Assembly (NCBI GenBank): GCA_038363925.1
Contig: JAQQWL010000003.1
Location: 1,488,001 to 1,552,000, forward strand
Direction of reading: 5' to 3'
DNA from: Apiospora phragmitis
Taxonomy: Eukaryota; Ascomycota; Sordariomycetes; Amphisphaeriales; Apiosporaceae
DNA length: 64,000 nt
A program made the position numbers and the translations under genes. The notes under the pieces are model-generated. The model ran no database searches and was not told the DNA's origin. It saw only the letters and a program-made list of their open reading frames with translations. Positions 1 to 11,901 of the stretch are shown one piece after another; the first letter of the stretch is position 1; the number at the start of each line of letters is the position of its first letter.

Positions 1-1169
1 TCTTTAAAATAATTTCTACGATTTTAAATATTCCGATATTTTTAAAGTTTAGTTTTTTACTTAATCGCTTAGTTTTAATATTTCGCCGTAAGAGGTATAA
101 TTTTTTTTAAGGTTAATCCTTTTAATTTAGTGTAGTCGGCGTATTTCTTTATTCGTTATTAAAAAAAGGTAAGGTCTTATTATAAAGTAATTTAAAATTC
201 TTTTAATTTTTTAACTTATATAGTCGTGATTAGTATTAACTAGTTTTTAAGGTTTTTTTTTAATAATTTCCGGGTCGTACTCGTAATTTATTTAAAATAA
301 TAATATACGTATAGCTTCGTTATCCGCGTTATTATAAGCGAATTATATTATAAGTAATAATTATACTTAATTATTTTATTCGTAATTAATATAATAACGT
401 AAGTATTACTTTAAAGTTTAATTTATTCGTTCGGTTTATTTATTCGTTTAAAGGTGATAAGCTATAGAAAGTTTATATTTAACGCCGAGTTATACTATAA
501 ACGATTTCTAGAACTTAGCGGTAAATAGTTTATCTCGGTCGGAAATAATCGTTTTAAGCAGCTCGTATTAATTAACGATCGTTCGTAAGAACGTATAAGT
601 TAAGTCGTTAATACTATTAAATTCGTTATAAAGTAGGAAATAAGTATATTTCGTGAGCTTATCTATAATTATTAAGATATTATCGTAGCGGGCTTTAATT
701 AAAAGTTTTTTTAATAGGGGTAACTTAATTACGAAGTTAAATACGATTATTTTCCACGCCTTATTTAGCGGTAGGATTAGTTATAGTTCTTTATACGGTC
801 GGTGTTTAACGGCCTTAACTTTATTATAAAGGTCGTATTTATTAATTACCTTAGCCACGGTTAGCTTAAAGTTTTCGTAATTAAATTATTTAGTAATTTA
901 TTTCTAGGTTTTAAATACTTCTTAATATTCGTACACGAGGTGGTTATAGAATTCTTTAATAAATTCTTTATAATATAATTTTAAGATATAGATCTTACTT
1001 TAGTAATAAATGATCCTATTCTTAATATTAAGGTAATATTTTACTTAGTTAATAAAATTAATATCTCTAGGGTATATCGCTTAAATTCTTTAGTTTATAA
1101 CGTTTAATTATCGTAATAACACGAGGTTATTATTTTAATTATATATTAAAATAGTTTTTATTTTAAGTA
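1..1169 (-). mobile_element. Gypsy-type retrotransposon fragment, integrase part (RIP-mutated)
   Basis: Reading the minus strand and allowing for RIP-created stops gives a Gypsy integrase: a zinc-finger-proximal segment near 950-800, then a core with DNILIIIDKLTKY and the family signature QTNKQTERINQ (from QTDGQTER). No frame is open. CpA and TpG are almost absent, as expected for RIP. The fragment runs off the window at base 1 and is cut at 1169 by a pogo element; its RNase H/RT part continues at 2982. Sequence and order match the larger Gypsy copies at 33962-46899. The identification as Gypsy is firm; the family name is not known. Confidence 0.85.
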
Positions 1170-2981
1170 ACGTACTTTATAAATGAAGTAAATATATAAA
1201 TAAACTAAATACTTTCGCTATATTTTATTTAAATTGCCTTTATATTTAATTTCTTTTATAATATAATAGAGTCGGTATTTAAAAAGAGAAGTAAATGCAT
1301 TTAACTCTTTAAGCGCTTTAAAATAACTTAAAATTAAATCTCTAACGTATAGCTTTAATATATAAAGTTTTTTATATAACCCTTCGTAACTAAAGGCTCG
1401 GTCTCTTTATAAGACGCGAAATTTCTACGAAATCTCGGAAATTAATAAATTTAAAAGAAAGGGTAATTATAAGATATATAATGAATTTAAACTCGCGATC
1501 GTTTCTTATTTAATTTAACGGTATAAAAGATATAGCGAATCGACTACTTAATTAACGCGACGCGGGACGCGTCGGCGTTAATTAGGCTTCGAACTTCGTA
1601 CGATAATAACTAGACCTTTAAACGCGTTTTAATCGAAAAATCGATTATTAAAAAATCCTTTATAAAGATCCCGACGCGTATCGCGTATAATTTACTTTTA
1701 TATAAAATATAATTAATAAATATAGGATTTAAAAAGAGGATACTTATAACCTCGATAAGACCGGCTTTTTTATAAGTTAGATCTCGTTTAAAATAATTAT
1801 TATAACCTCCGATTAATACGAGAAGCCTAGGGTAATTTAATAAAAGAACCGGGAATAAGTTATAATTATTTAAAGCGTTAAATCGTACGGTTACGCTATC
1901 CCTTCGTATATTATATTTATTAGAAAAACGCACCTCTTTTTTTAATATAAAAATAGTTTATTATTAAAAGATTAAATAATCTTAATTATTAAAAACGGTT
2001 AAATTTTAAACGAAAATAACGAGGAATAAATTTAATATTTTAATAAATATATAAAGTTTTATACGAAAAGTATTTATTATTTATTAATCTTTAACGGCTA
2101 TAAGAATTATTACTCGATAACTTTTAAGTTTTATTATAAAAAGAACTCGATTATTATACTTTATATATTTTTTTATTCGTTATATAAGCTTTAAACTTTT
2201 ACTATCGGCTATTTTTATATATTAAAATAGTTATACGAGAAAGAAATCGAGCGTTTTATACGAGCGTATCTTATTTATATCTTAAAGGAGGACTTCTTAC
2301 CAGCGTTTTTAAAAACGTTCTAAGCGATTTTCACCGTTTTAAATATTTAAAGAGGTTTTCGAAAAGCAGGATTTATACCGTATAACCCGGAATATATTAT
2401 TTTATAATTAAATATAAAGCTATATACGCTGACGCCTCCGGCGACCTCTTTCGACTTATTTATACTTTAAGAATTAAAAACCTTAAATAATTTAATTAAA
2501 GCTTAATTTTAAACCGAATATATTAAAAATTAAATCGCGCGATATTAAAATAACTTTTCGATATTAATTTTAATTAAGTTTAATTAAATTATAAAAAATA
2601 TAACGCAAGTTATATACCGGCTCGCTTTATTAAAAGGTAAAATAATCGTATTAAAAAGGCGAATAAAATACTCAGCCGGCGCCGCCGTATAAAAAAACGG
2701 CTATTAAATAGAGAATTACTTCGTATATAAATTAAAAAGACTTATAATTTTTGAAAAATATTAATAAATAGTTATAAAATAAATGGCGTTAAAAGAATAA
2801 TCGTGTAAGGACGTTTAAGACGCGCTTATAACGCTATAGAATCTGCGGAGAGCCCGGGTATAATACTTGTACCTATTAGAATAATATAGAATTATCTAGA
2901 CATAAGGATTCCGATTAATTTTAAAATATTAAATACGTTATAATAAAATTAATTTATATTTAATTTATTTATAAGGTACGT
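1170..2981 (+). mobile_element. pogo/Fot1-type DNA transposon (family 5), decayed transposase on plus strand
   Basis: The element is flanked by TA (1168-1169 and 2982-2983). Its left end is a 9-bp cap ACGTACTTT followed by two 17-bp units, ATAAATGAAGTAAATAT and ATAAATAAACTAAATAC; the right end is the inverted cap plus one clear unit. The plus strand carries a RIP-broken DDE transposase with YNLDKTGFFIS near 1730-1770, corresponding to the NFDETGF signature of Fot1/pogo transposases. At 1812 bp it has the usual size for a complete Fot1-like element. The open frame on the opposite strand at 1610-1933 is only the antisense shadow of the catalytic region. It interrupts the minus-strand Gypsy element. 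Confidence 0.85.
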
Positions 2982-4010
2982 TAGAACTTTGTTTTAATAA
3001 TTTAATCGTTAATTTAACACGTCGACGCGACCGTTCTCGCTCCCCTTACGATGAATAATAATAAGGTTAAATTTTAATAAAAACTTAAAATATTATATTT
3101 ATCGTTTATTTAGTTTTTTAATAATAATAATAAACGTTATAAAGTTTTTATAATTAATATAAACTTTTACGGGCTTAATTATCACGTTAAAATAATATTT
3201 TTATTCTTTATAAGCCTTACTAATAATTAAGTTTTTTAAAAAAAAATACAACGGGCTGCGATTTTCCGTTATCGCTTTATTAACTTAACTACCCTCCGAC
3301 CGTATAGTTCGATACATCGGTTTCGATTTTAAAAAGTTTTATAAGGTCCGTTATATAAAGTATTAGTTCCTTAAAAATACGCTTTTTTAAGGCGCGGAAG
3401 GCTTCGTCTTTTTTTTCTATTTATTAAAATAGTTCTTCCTTTTTTATTAAGTTCGTTAAAGGTGTTATTAACTTATTAAACTTAGGAATAAAAATCCGGT
3501 AATAATTAACTAGTTTTAAAAAGGATTTAACTTTTATAGCGCTTAAAAGCGTAAGTTATTCTTTAATTATTAAAACTTTCGAAGGTTTTATCCGGATTTT
3601 TCCGGGGATATTATATATCTTATAAATATAACTAATCGCTAATAAAATTCGCTCTTCTTTAAATTAATTAATAAGTTAATGTTTTATAGCTTTTAAAGTA
3701 TTAACTTTATATACTTTTTATATTATCTTTTATTTTCGAAATAAATTAAGATATTATAGAGGTATATTATAACGAACTTATCGAGGTATTCGTATAAAAT
3801 ATAATTAATTATAATTTAAAAACTAGTTAATGCGTTAATTAAATTAAACGGTATAGCTTAGTATTTAAAATAGTTATACTTAATATAAAACGCGGTTTTT
3901 TACTTTTTTTTTTTACGAATTAAGTAATATATATTAAAGAGGTTAAATATTAAAAAGATCTTAACGTGTAATAGCTTATTTTATAAGTCGTTAATTAAAG
4001 GAAAAAGGTA
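2982..4010 (-). mobile_element. Gypsy-type retrotransposon fragment, RT and RNase H part
   Basis: This is the continuation of the fragment at 1-1169, separated by the pogo element inserted between them. On the minus strand, RT sequence is readable near 4000-3900 (INDLI..., then FNLFNIYYLI, the RIP-altered LDLRNAYHLIR region). The end of RNase H lies near 3050-3000 (ENGRVDVLNQR, from the common ENGRADALSRR). The upstream RT, protease and gag parts are absent: at 4010 the copy is cut by the pogo element at 4011-5692, and sequence beyond that element is unrelated. All frames are closed by RIP. Confidence 0.8.
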
Positions 4011-5692
4011 ACGTATCCTATAAGCGAATATCCTATATAAGCGAATGTCTCATTTTTTACACCCTTTTTAATAAAATATAAGTTAATTTTATTATAACGT
4101 ATTTAATATATTAAAATTAATCGGAATTTTTATTTCTAAATATTTCTATATTATTTTAATAAGTACGTATATTATACCCAGGTTTTTTACAGATTTTATA
4201 ACGTTATAAACGTGTTTTAAACGTTCTTATATAATTACTTTTTCGACGCGATTCGTTTTATAACTATTTATTAACGTTTTTTTTAAAACTATAAGTTTTT
4301 TTTAGTTTATATATAAAATAATTTTTTATTTTATAGCCGTTTTTATTTCGTACGACGGCGCCGGCTAAATATTTTATTTACTTTTTAAAGTATCGCGTTC
4401 TTACTTTTTAAAAGAGTAACTCGGTATATAATATATATTATAACTTTTATAATTTAATTAAAACTAATTAAAATAAATATCGGAAAATTATTTTAATACT
4501 GTACAATACGGTTTCGAACGTATTCGGTTTAAAATTAAGTTTTAATTAAATTGTTTAAAGTTTTTAATTCTTAAGGAATAAATAGGTTAAAAAACGTCCC
4601 CGGAGGTATTAAAATATATAGCTTTATATTTAATTATAAAATAATATATTCCGGATTATACGGGATAAGTCTTATTTTTCGAAAGCTTCCTTATATATTT
4701 GAAACGGTAAAAATCGCCTGGAACGCTTTTAAAAACGCTAATAGGAAGTCCTCTTTTAAAATATGGGTAATATGCGCCCGTATAAGATATTTAATTTCTT
4801 TCCCGTACACCCTTTTAATATATAAAAACAGCCGATATTAAAAAGTTAAAGTTTATACGACGAATAAGAAGATAAATAAAGTATAATAATCGAGTTCTTT
4901 TTATAATAGAGCTCGAAAGCTATCGAGTAGTGGCTTTTGTAGCCGTTTAGGACTAAGAGGCGATAACGACCCTTTATATAAGACCTAGTATATTAATTAA
5001 AGTATTGAATTTAATCTTTACTTTTTTTATTCGTAATTTAATTATTTTTAATAATTATGATCACTTAATTCTTTAATAATAAGCTGTTTTCGTATTAAAA
5101 AAAAAGGTACGATTTTCCGGTAAAGATAATATACGAAGGGATAGCGTAACCGTATAATTCAACGCTTTAAATAATTATAACCTATTTTCGGTTCTTTTAT
5201 TATATTACTTTAAGTTTTTTATATAAATTAAAAGTAGTAATAACTATTTAAAACGAGATTTAGCTTATAAAAAAACTAGTCTTATTAAAGTTATAAATAT
5301 TCTTTTTAAATCTCGTATTTATAAATTATATTTTATATAAAGGTAAATTACGCGCGATACGCGTCGAGAGTTTTATAAAAGACCTTTTAATAATCGATTC
5401 TTCGATTAAAACGCGTCCGGAGGTTTAGTTATTATCGTACGAAGCTCGAGACTTAATTAATACCGACGCGTCTCGCGTCGCGTTAACCGAGTAATCGATT
5501 CGCTATATCTTTAACGTTACTTATATAAAAAAGAAACGATCGCGAATTTAAGTTATTTTCTTTAAAAGTTAACTATATTAATATAATAAAAGAACGCGGT
5601 AAAAATAAAGCGTTACGCGAAAATATATAAAAGTAAGAAATTAAACCGTATAAGAAATTAAACCGTGTAAGAAATTAAACCGTGAGGTATAT
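4011..5692 (-). mobile_element. Chimeric pogo/Fot1-type DNA transposon (family 1 left end, family 2 right end)
   Basis: TA dinucleotides lie at both edges (4009-4010, 5693-5694). The left end is ACGTATCCT plus two 17-bp units of the ATAAGCGAATATCCTAT type (family 1). The right end, read inverted, is ATATACCTC plus three units of the ACGGTTTAATTTCTTAC type (family 2). A RIP-broken transposase lies on the minus strand, colinear with the copies at 21664 and 24616. The left flank is Gypsy RT; the right flank is not the expected Gypsy continuation. The ends and flanks together suggest that two different insertions recombined through their shared transposase region. At 1682 bp it is shorter than its relatives (1.81-1.86 kb). 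Confidence 0.8.
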
Positions 5693-5695
5693 TAA

Positions 5696-6188
5696 TATTA
5701 TAATACGTTTAAATTAATTACTACGTTATAAAATAAAAGCTTTAGAAATAACTAGACGGTTATTTTTATTTAATTCTACGCTTTAAGTGCTACCCCGCGG
5801 GGGACTAACTCGCCGATCGTAATACTATACCCCCTCTTTAAGGGTATACCCTTATACTTAGGGCGATAAACTCTTAATAATTATATAATTTATTTAAACT
5901 CGGTATAAAAAAACCTTAAAGCTTTTATATAAAGAATTAATCCGTATAAGGCTTTATTTATTTACTAGCGATCTTGCTTAAGTAATTAAAGAGAGCTCTT
6001 ATTCGATAAATATAAAAATTAAACCTATATCTCTTATTTAATAAGTATATTTAGTTATTATATTATAATACGTTTAAATTAATTATTACGCTATAAAATA
6101 AAAGCTTCGAAAATAACTAGACGGTTATTTTTATTTAATTCTACGCCTTAAGTATTACCCCGCGAGGGACTAACCCGCTAATCGTAAA
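5696..6188. repeat. Pair of ~129-bp direct repeats, possibly a TRIM-like mini retroelement
   Basis: Bases 5696-5824 and 6061-6188 are near-identical direct repeats, differing mostly by C/T and G/A transitions. Each begins TATTATAATACG and contains a GC-rich core (CCCCGCGGGGGACTAAC in the first). They are separated by about 236 bp without coding sequence. If RIP is undone at the ends, the repeat could start TG and end CA, as an LTR would. No primer-binding site or polypurine tract can be asserted. A degenerate tandem duplication is an equally possible reading. Confidence 0.35.
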
Positions 6189-6627
6189 TGTTAATAGTTA
6201 ATCAATATTAATATTTATTAAAATTAAAAATTAAAAAAGATATTTTTATAAAAACAAAAGAAGTTATTAATAAAAATATAAAAAGCTTATATTAATTTTA
6301 TTAAATAAAACTTTATATTATTATAAATATTAAAGTAATAATATAAAAATTAATTAGTTAATATATAATTATAACTTAATATATATTAATATGTTAAAAA
6401 AATATAAAGTCGTTGTTTTTATAACTACTCTTTTAATATTAATTAATATAATAATAACTTATTAAAAGTATATAATTTGATTTATACTTATAATAAATAA
6501 ATATATAGAAATAAACTTTCTCTCTTTTTATATTTAATTAAATAATTAATCTATTAATTTATCTACTATTAGACTTATATTTAATACTATTAAAGATAAG
6601 CTTTATTTAAAAAATAATATAATATTA
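6189..6627. other. Extremely AT-rich spacer without recognisable content
   Basis: Between the direct-repeat pair and the next transposon the sequence is almost entirely A and T, with very few C or G. I see no open frame, repeat or transposon end in it. It is probably an old, fully RIP-eroded repeat. Confidence 0.5.
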
Positions 6628-8431
6628 ACGTACGTTACTATATAATTAACCCCCTTAAAAATTAATAGTATAAATCGACTATTAACTTTAAATAGTAATC
6701 ATTTTTTAATTTTAAACTCTAATATAATCTCTTTTAATAATAGATACAATAGATCTTTTAAAATCCGATTCTTTAATTTTAACTTAATCTAGTCCCTCTC
6801 TTATACGTTGTATGCTTTTAATCTATATAAATTTCGAATTCGAACTAATCTATACCCTTCGCTTTTTTCGTAGCCTTACGAGCTCTAACTTCTCTTTTAA
6901 GGACTATAATTATAATTCCGTATTAATTAATAAATAGTTTTTCTTTTAATATCTTTTTTAAATCTTTTTAAACAGCTAGTGTTATATAATAAAGTCGCTT
7001 TAAATTAATATACTTTTTTAGTATTAACTATAATATACTATTAAATAAAAGAGTTTAAATAAGTATAAGGGCTTTATTTTAACTAGTTAAGGCCTGTGTT
7101 ATCTCTTCCGCTCGCTTTTAATTACTATTATCGAGTAAAAGAGGGCTAGTGAGTGGCTTAGCAACACATATAGGCTAAAGACCACTACCATGCTAACCAC
7201 CCTTAATATTCTAAGCTGATAAAGCCTTTTTACGAGCTCTAGTATAGTATATAAAGAAGTTTTATTTACTTATAAGGGCTAAATCCGTTAATAAAGGTAA
7301 GAAATTAATCTCTTTTTAATAATACGCTTTTATAAGGGTAAAAACCTTAATATTAAAGGGTTAAAAAACGTATAATAAATAAAGGGGTAAAAATAATAAG
7401 TAAGTATTATTTTAATAATAAAAGGATATAAAATCGTCGGTTATATAATTGCTATACTTATTTAAAATAAGTAAACGAGTATCCTTTAAATTATTTAAAG
7501 TGGTTTTTAATATAAAGACATCTTTAAGCTATTTAACAGCGATTTCGTTATTCGTTTAACTTTTATTACTTATATTAAACTTTTATCTTTTAAATTTATC
7601 GAGTTTTTAAGGGAACTATTACTCTTAGATCGATTTACCTTTATAAATTACTAAAGGAGGGATGACTCTATTAAGTACCGATATATATTTTAATATAATC
7701 GTTTAATACTTTAAATTAAGCTGTTTTTAATAAATAAAACGTAATTTCGAACTGCTTATTATAAGGCTATTACCTCTTTAACCTTTTAAAATACCGTGCT
7801 CGTTTATATTATACTTATTTTTAATTTTAATAACTTAAATTTAAAATAAACCTACTTTAATTAAAACTTAATTACTTTAATTAATACTTAATTAATACGC
7901 TAAGAGTCGATACGACGTTACTTCTTTATTCGTAAGGCTAGGTAATATCGAAAGAATAAATCTATCTAGTTTTTATTTAATGGCATAAGGTTATTATAAA
8001 GGGTTAAAACGCGTTAAGCTAGTTTCTTAATTTATATATATATTAATATAACGTTAAAAGCTTTTTAAACTAAAATCTAATTTATTAAATACTTTTTTTA
8101 AATTAAAGAGAGCTTTTAATAAATATATTTTAATTCTCGACGTAATTATCGGCCGTAAAGTCGATTAATAAAAGTAGACCGTGAAATACTCTAATAAAAG
8201 GCAGCCTTATAAGTAGATTTACCGCTTGCTATATTTTTTAAATAATAATAAAGATATCGTTTTAATATATAAACGCACTATTAATAAACTAATATATATT
8301 TAAAAGAATAAAATAATTCGGATTAGAATTCGTTAAGAAATCTCTTTTTAAATCGAAATAGCGGTGAATCGTGGTGGAGGTCGACAGGGGGGTCAATTAC
8401 AGGGGGGGGTCAATTATAAGGTGACGTACGT
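6628..8431 (-). mobile_element. pogo/Fot1-type DNA transposon (family 4), decayed transposase
   Basis: TA flanks at 6626-6627 and 8432-8433 bound 1804 bp. The ends match as inverted repeats. The better-preserved right end, read inverted, is ACGTACGTC followed by two 17-bp units, ACCTTATAATTGACCCC and CCCCTGTAATTGACCCC. The minus strand, with stops, reads as the C-terminal half of a Fot1-like transposase: LKDVFI, RLLILN, VFQPFNIKVF (from a VLQPLD-type motif) and RARKKALSAQNIKGG near 7190-7250. The right end is also the exact border between AT-rich DNA and the normal-composition gene island. It is less heavily mutated at the right tip than elsewhere. Confidence 0.85.
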
Positions 8432-8732
8432 TAATGTTCTAAATTTACTAACTAATTGGGGCTCACCGTGAGCCTAGCGAGCACTTGGTTCTTTCACATC
8501 TTATTGAAGAAGAAAAAAAGAATTATTGATGCGAATATGATCGATCTTAGAATTGTTCGGTTGAATACAGTAAACTCGCAGGATGGCAAGCATTTCTATC
8601 GATCTTGTCTATGTATACATCTCGTCTATGCCGTACATCTCGACGACAACACCATTAAGGCACTAAACCTCGCCGCCTCTAGCGGCATCTTTGCTCTTCT
8701 TTGTCTAATTATGCATCTTCTGTTCTAACCAT

Positions 8733-10762
8733 TTAACTCCTAGAACTCCAAAGATCCATAGCTCTACCCAGCGCTCCGCCGGAAAACCACGTAGCGACCG
8801 TGAAAATCGCCCGCACGGAGCCAGCCGCGAAGCCCTTCGCCCCCCGCAGCAGCTCTACCGTAGCGCCACGCGGATCGTACAGGCCCTCTTTCAGCGTCGA
8901 GGCGATCCACTGGATATCCGCGCCCGCCTCCTGGATCGCCCAGGCGATGGGGAACGAGTCCTTCTTGGGCGGCGCCCGGACCCGCGGCCGCGACCCGGGG
9001 AACACGGCGGCCCCCTTCCTCCGGCCCTCGAGGTCCTTGAGCGTGAGCTCGTGCGCCTCGTGGCCGCGCTTCTGGACGCTCTGCTTCGTGAGCTTGTTGC
9101 GCAGGATGTTCTTCTCCTTGGTGGGCAAACCCCTCCACCACTTCTTGACGGCGAGGAACATATAGTGCTGCACCGCTGACTTCTTCTTGACAAAAGCTGG
9201 GTGGTGGAGAATCTTGAGGATCTCCTCGATGGTCGCGTCTGCATCAATACTCTCGTCGTCCCAGCACTTGACGATTCTCTGTGTGGCCCAATTCGTGGTT
9301 ACCGTGGCCACGAGACCTGCTGGCTGGTTGAGGACGTTGCTGAAGTGATCTTTGGATAGATCAGAATGACTTGGGTCGGATGTATCCGACCCATCCTCGT
9401 ATACTGCTGCCGACGCAGCCTTTGCCGCTTCTTCGTCGACGCGATCCTTTGCCGCCTTGACGGCGTTACGGAGCTCCTTGACCGCCGACTCGAGCATCAC
9501 CGCAAGAAATTTGTAGACCAGCTGGTCTGTATATTCTCCGAGTTGATTGGTGGATTGTTCTGGGCCTTGAGGTTCCGATTCTTGCGCGCTCTCTTGCAGC
9601 CACTTCTTCATACGGTCATGGAGGAAGAGAACTGGCTCGATGGATTGCCAGAGAAGATTCGGGTTCGTGATGCCGCTGGCGTTTTCTTTCATCTCCTTCA
9701 CAGGCGTAGTAGGCGGACCGTCATCAGTCGCACTTTTAAATATCTCTCCGATCGTGTCTAGTTGTTTCATAAGGGGGTTGGCGTCGGATGTGAATTTGCT
9801 TAGAGCCCCGAGTGCAGTTTTGACGAGATCGAAAAGTTGCTCAAAAGCCATGCCTCCGTACCCAAGCTTTGTTTCAAGCTCGCCAAGGGATCCCTTGGAC
9901 TGTAGAATGGCCATGTCATCAGCCTCACCGAGGAAACTGTGGAAGATGTCGAGCATGCCGAATGTTCCCGTCACTAGCGGTGGGACTCGTCTGCCTCGCC
10001 ATCCCGGCGCAGTGAGCCTGCAGTTGTCGCCAACAAAGGCGAAGACATTCCGCTCCCCAAGCTCGTGTAAGCAGAGCTCTACGTAGTTGCTGTGGGCGGA
10101 AAAGTCCTCTAGAGTGTGCAGAGCGGCCCCAAGGTGGATAAGGGACTCTTTTCGGGCGCCTGCGTCTTTCCGGCCTTTCCGGCCAAACTCAATGCACTCC
10201 TTGAGTTGCTTGCGGATATAGTCAGCTGAGGTATTCCACCCTGACCGGAGTTGGCGATGTAGTTCTTCATCCCTGTCTTAGGGTCGAACTCAAGCTCTCT
10301 GGGATCCACGGGACCACGCAGCCGCGCATCGATCTCCTGGGCATTTTCGTCATAGCCATGGGGGTTGTCTATGTGTTCGACATGTGTGTAGCAACCCAAG
10401 CGTTCTCTGGTGACGTCGAATTCATCCGTGGCGAAGCCAAACTCCATGAAGCCCATGACCGACACGATGGCGCGGAGGATGGGCTCCGGGATATTCTGCA
10501 GGCATGTTGTGTCGATGACCTGAGAAAAGTCGCGCAGCCAATTGCCAAAGTAGATCTGTTTCCGTTGCAGCTGTGTGAAGCGGTGCTGCGTTACGAAGCT
10601 GAAGGGGAGGTACTGGAGGACCTCGGTGATGTCGCCATGACGCCAGACATAGCCATTGAACTCAGAGGCCAGGGGCAGAGAACCGGCGCCGAAAGCTGTA
10701 GCGCCCCCAGCGAAGAGGACACAGACAAGGAACACGAGTAACAAGTGGTGAGCTGAGAACAT
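8733..10762 (-). pseudogene. het-C: HET-C-like heterokaryon incompatibility protein, one apparent frameshift
   Basis: HET-C family proteins act in vegetative incompatibility in Neurospora and relatives and enter the secretory pathway. The N-terminal frame starts at 10762 with a signal peptide (hydrophobic residues about 7-23, then AFGAGSLP). It continues with YFGNWLRDFSQ, EHIDNPHGYDE and TGMKNYIANS, all diagnostic of HET-C. The frame then shifts near 10239-10245: the next frame carries HTLEDFSAHSNY and VTGTFGMLDIFHSFLGEA and runs open to the stop at 8733. Restoring one base in the G run there gives 676 codons plus stop without any intron. The C-terminal region has a hydrophobic stretch (FAAGSVRAIFTVATWF). 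The single-base lesion sits in a homopolymer and could be an assembly error, in which case the gene is intact. It lies 300 bp from the transposon block. Confidence 0.85.
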
Positions 10763-11901
10763 CTCGAAGATTTTGTAGTATTAGCAGTGTAAGCCCTAAA
10801 AATTGGCTTTCATGTGATCTAAAGCAGTCGGTTTTGGGATAACTGGCGACAAGGCGATCAGTGCCATTGACGGAATGGCGGACGATGGTCGGTAGTAATG
10901 CCAGTGCCTCAATTAAACGTTTGGAAGAACAGTGTCCGGAGCAGCGAAGCTGCAGGTTGTCGCTAATCAAGAATGAAACAAGCTGAAGCTGACAGTTCGA
11001 TCTACCATTCAAGATACCTGCCAGCACTTCATTATACACGGATTTCGGTGGTGGTTGGTTTGAAAGACTCGGCAAGGGAAGTGGGTAAGTTTATTTCAGA
11101 TGTGATGAGAAGATATGGTGGGTGGATCACAAGATGTCTAAAGATGGAATTTCATTGCTGCACGTGTGAATTTGCGGGTGGCGGGCGCCAAGGAAACCAG
11201 CCGCATGTCCTTAGTCAATCTCTAAGGAGAAAAAAAAAAGAAATGAGCTGAGACAGAACCTTTCCAATCAGGGAGCTCGTGCCGCGGACGAAATCGCAGA
11301 AACGTGAACCTGGTACTTGCTGCTCAAGGATGGCTGGCCTCAGAGAAAACTGTGCTGAAGCTGAGTACGGAGTATCCGAATTCGAAATGGGGTTCATTGA
11401 TGCAGTTTTCAGACAATGAGATCTATCCCCGCATCAGATTCTAGCCCTGAACCTTGACACCCCTTGCCGCGGCATTGGCGTGTGTATGTGTAAAATCACT
11501 CTACAAATACCTACTACGAGACGTCTTCTTAGGGTTGCAGGTAGGTGTTGTATGAGTTCATTGAGTTCTAGGTAATTTGTAGGGAGCAACAGGCTGAGGC
11601 CAACCATGTCCTGAACATGCCATGGCATACGATAACAATCTTTCCTCCATCCTTCCATCCTCCCATCCTTCCATGCGATCCGAGTCTGGTGGGGCACGCT
11701 AATAGTTCAATCCTGGGAAATGTCCGTGCTCCGATCGCGACCTACGTCATCGGTCGTTTTTGTGCCATCCAAGGTAGTGTCTAGGCCAACACCTCGCGAT
11801 ATTCCTATGGTGTTGTCGACCTTTTCTTGTCCCAGGATTCACTTTAAACTCGTTTTTTCATTTCCTTTTACCGACATGTTTCCATCTTCTAACACGCCCA
11901 T
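10763..11901. other. Intergenic region, no gene seen
   Basis: Composition is normal. Several short open frames occur, but none has recognisable domains, credible splice sites or coding-like composition. A pyrimidine-rich patch with CCATCCTT-type repeats lies near 11641-11690. The 3' end probably contains the downstream region of the minus-strand membrane protein gene. Confidence 0.5.

Noticed and set aside
1610..1933. Open frame of 107 codons on the minus strand, with similar ones at 22876-23139 (+) and 30787-30996 (-)
   Set aside because: The recurrence suggested a conserved small protein, but each lies antisense to the catalytic core of a pogo transposase copy. The sense strand explains the conservation.
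3000..3960. Second independent retroelement beside the first Gypsy fragment
   Set aside because: It is the RT/RNase H part of the same minus-strand element, displaced by the pogo insertion at 1170-2981.
1..8431. Centromere or rDNA as an explanation of the AT-rich blocks
   Set aside because: The blocks resolve into transposons with RIP-type CpA/TpG loss; no rRNA sequence or satellite array is present. A pericentromeric position cannot be excluded but nothing shows it.
8456..8728. Plus-strand open frame of 90 codons next to the transposon border
   Set aside because: No domain or credible context; it lies in the short spacer downstream of the HET-C-like gene.
10763..11400. Several open frames upstream of the HET-C-like gene
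   Set aside because: They overlap one another on both strands, have no domain similarity and no splice logic.
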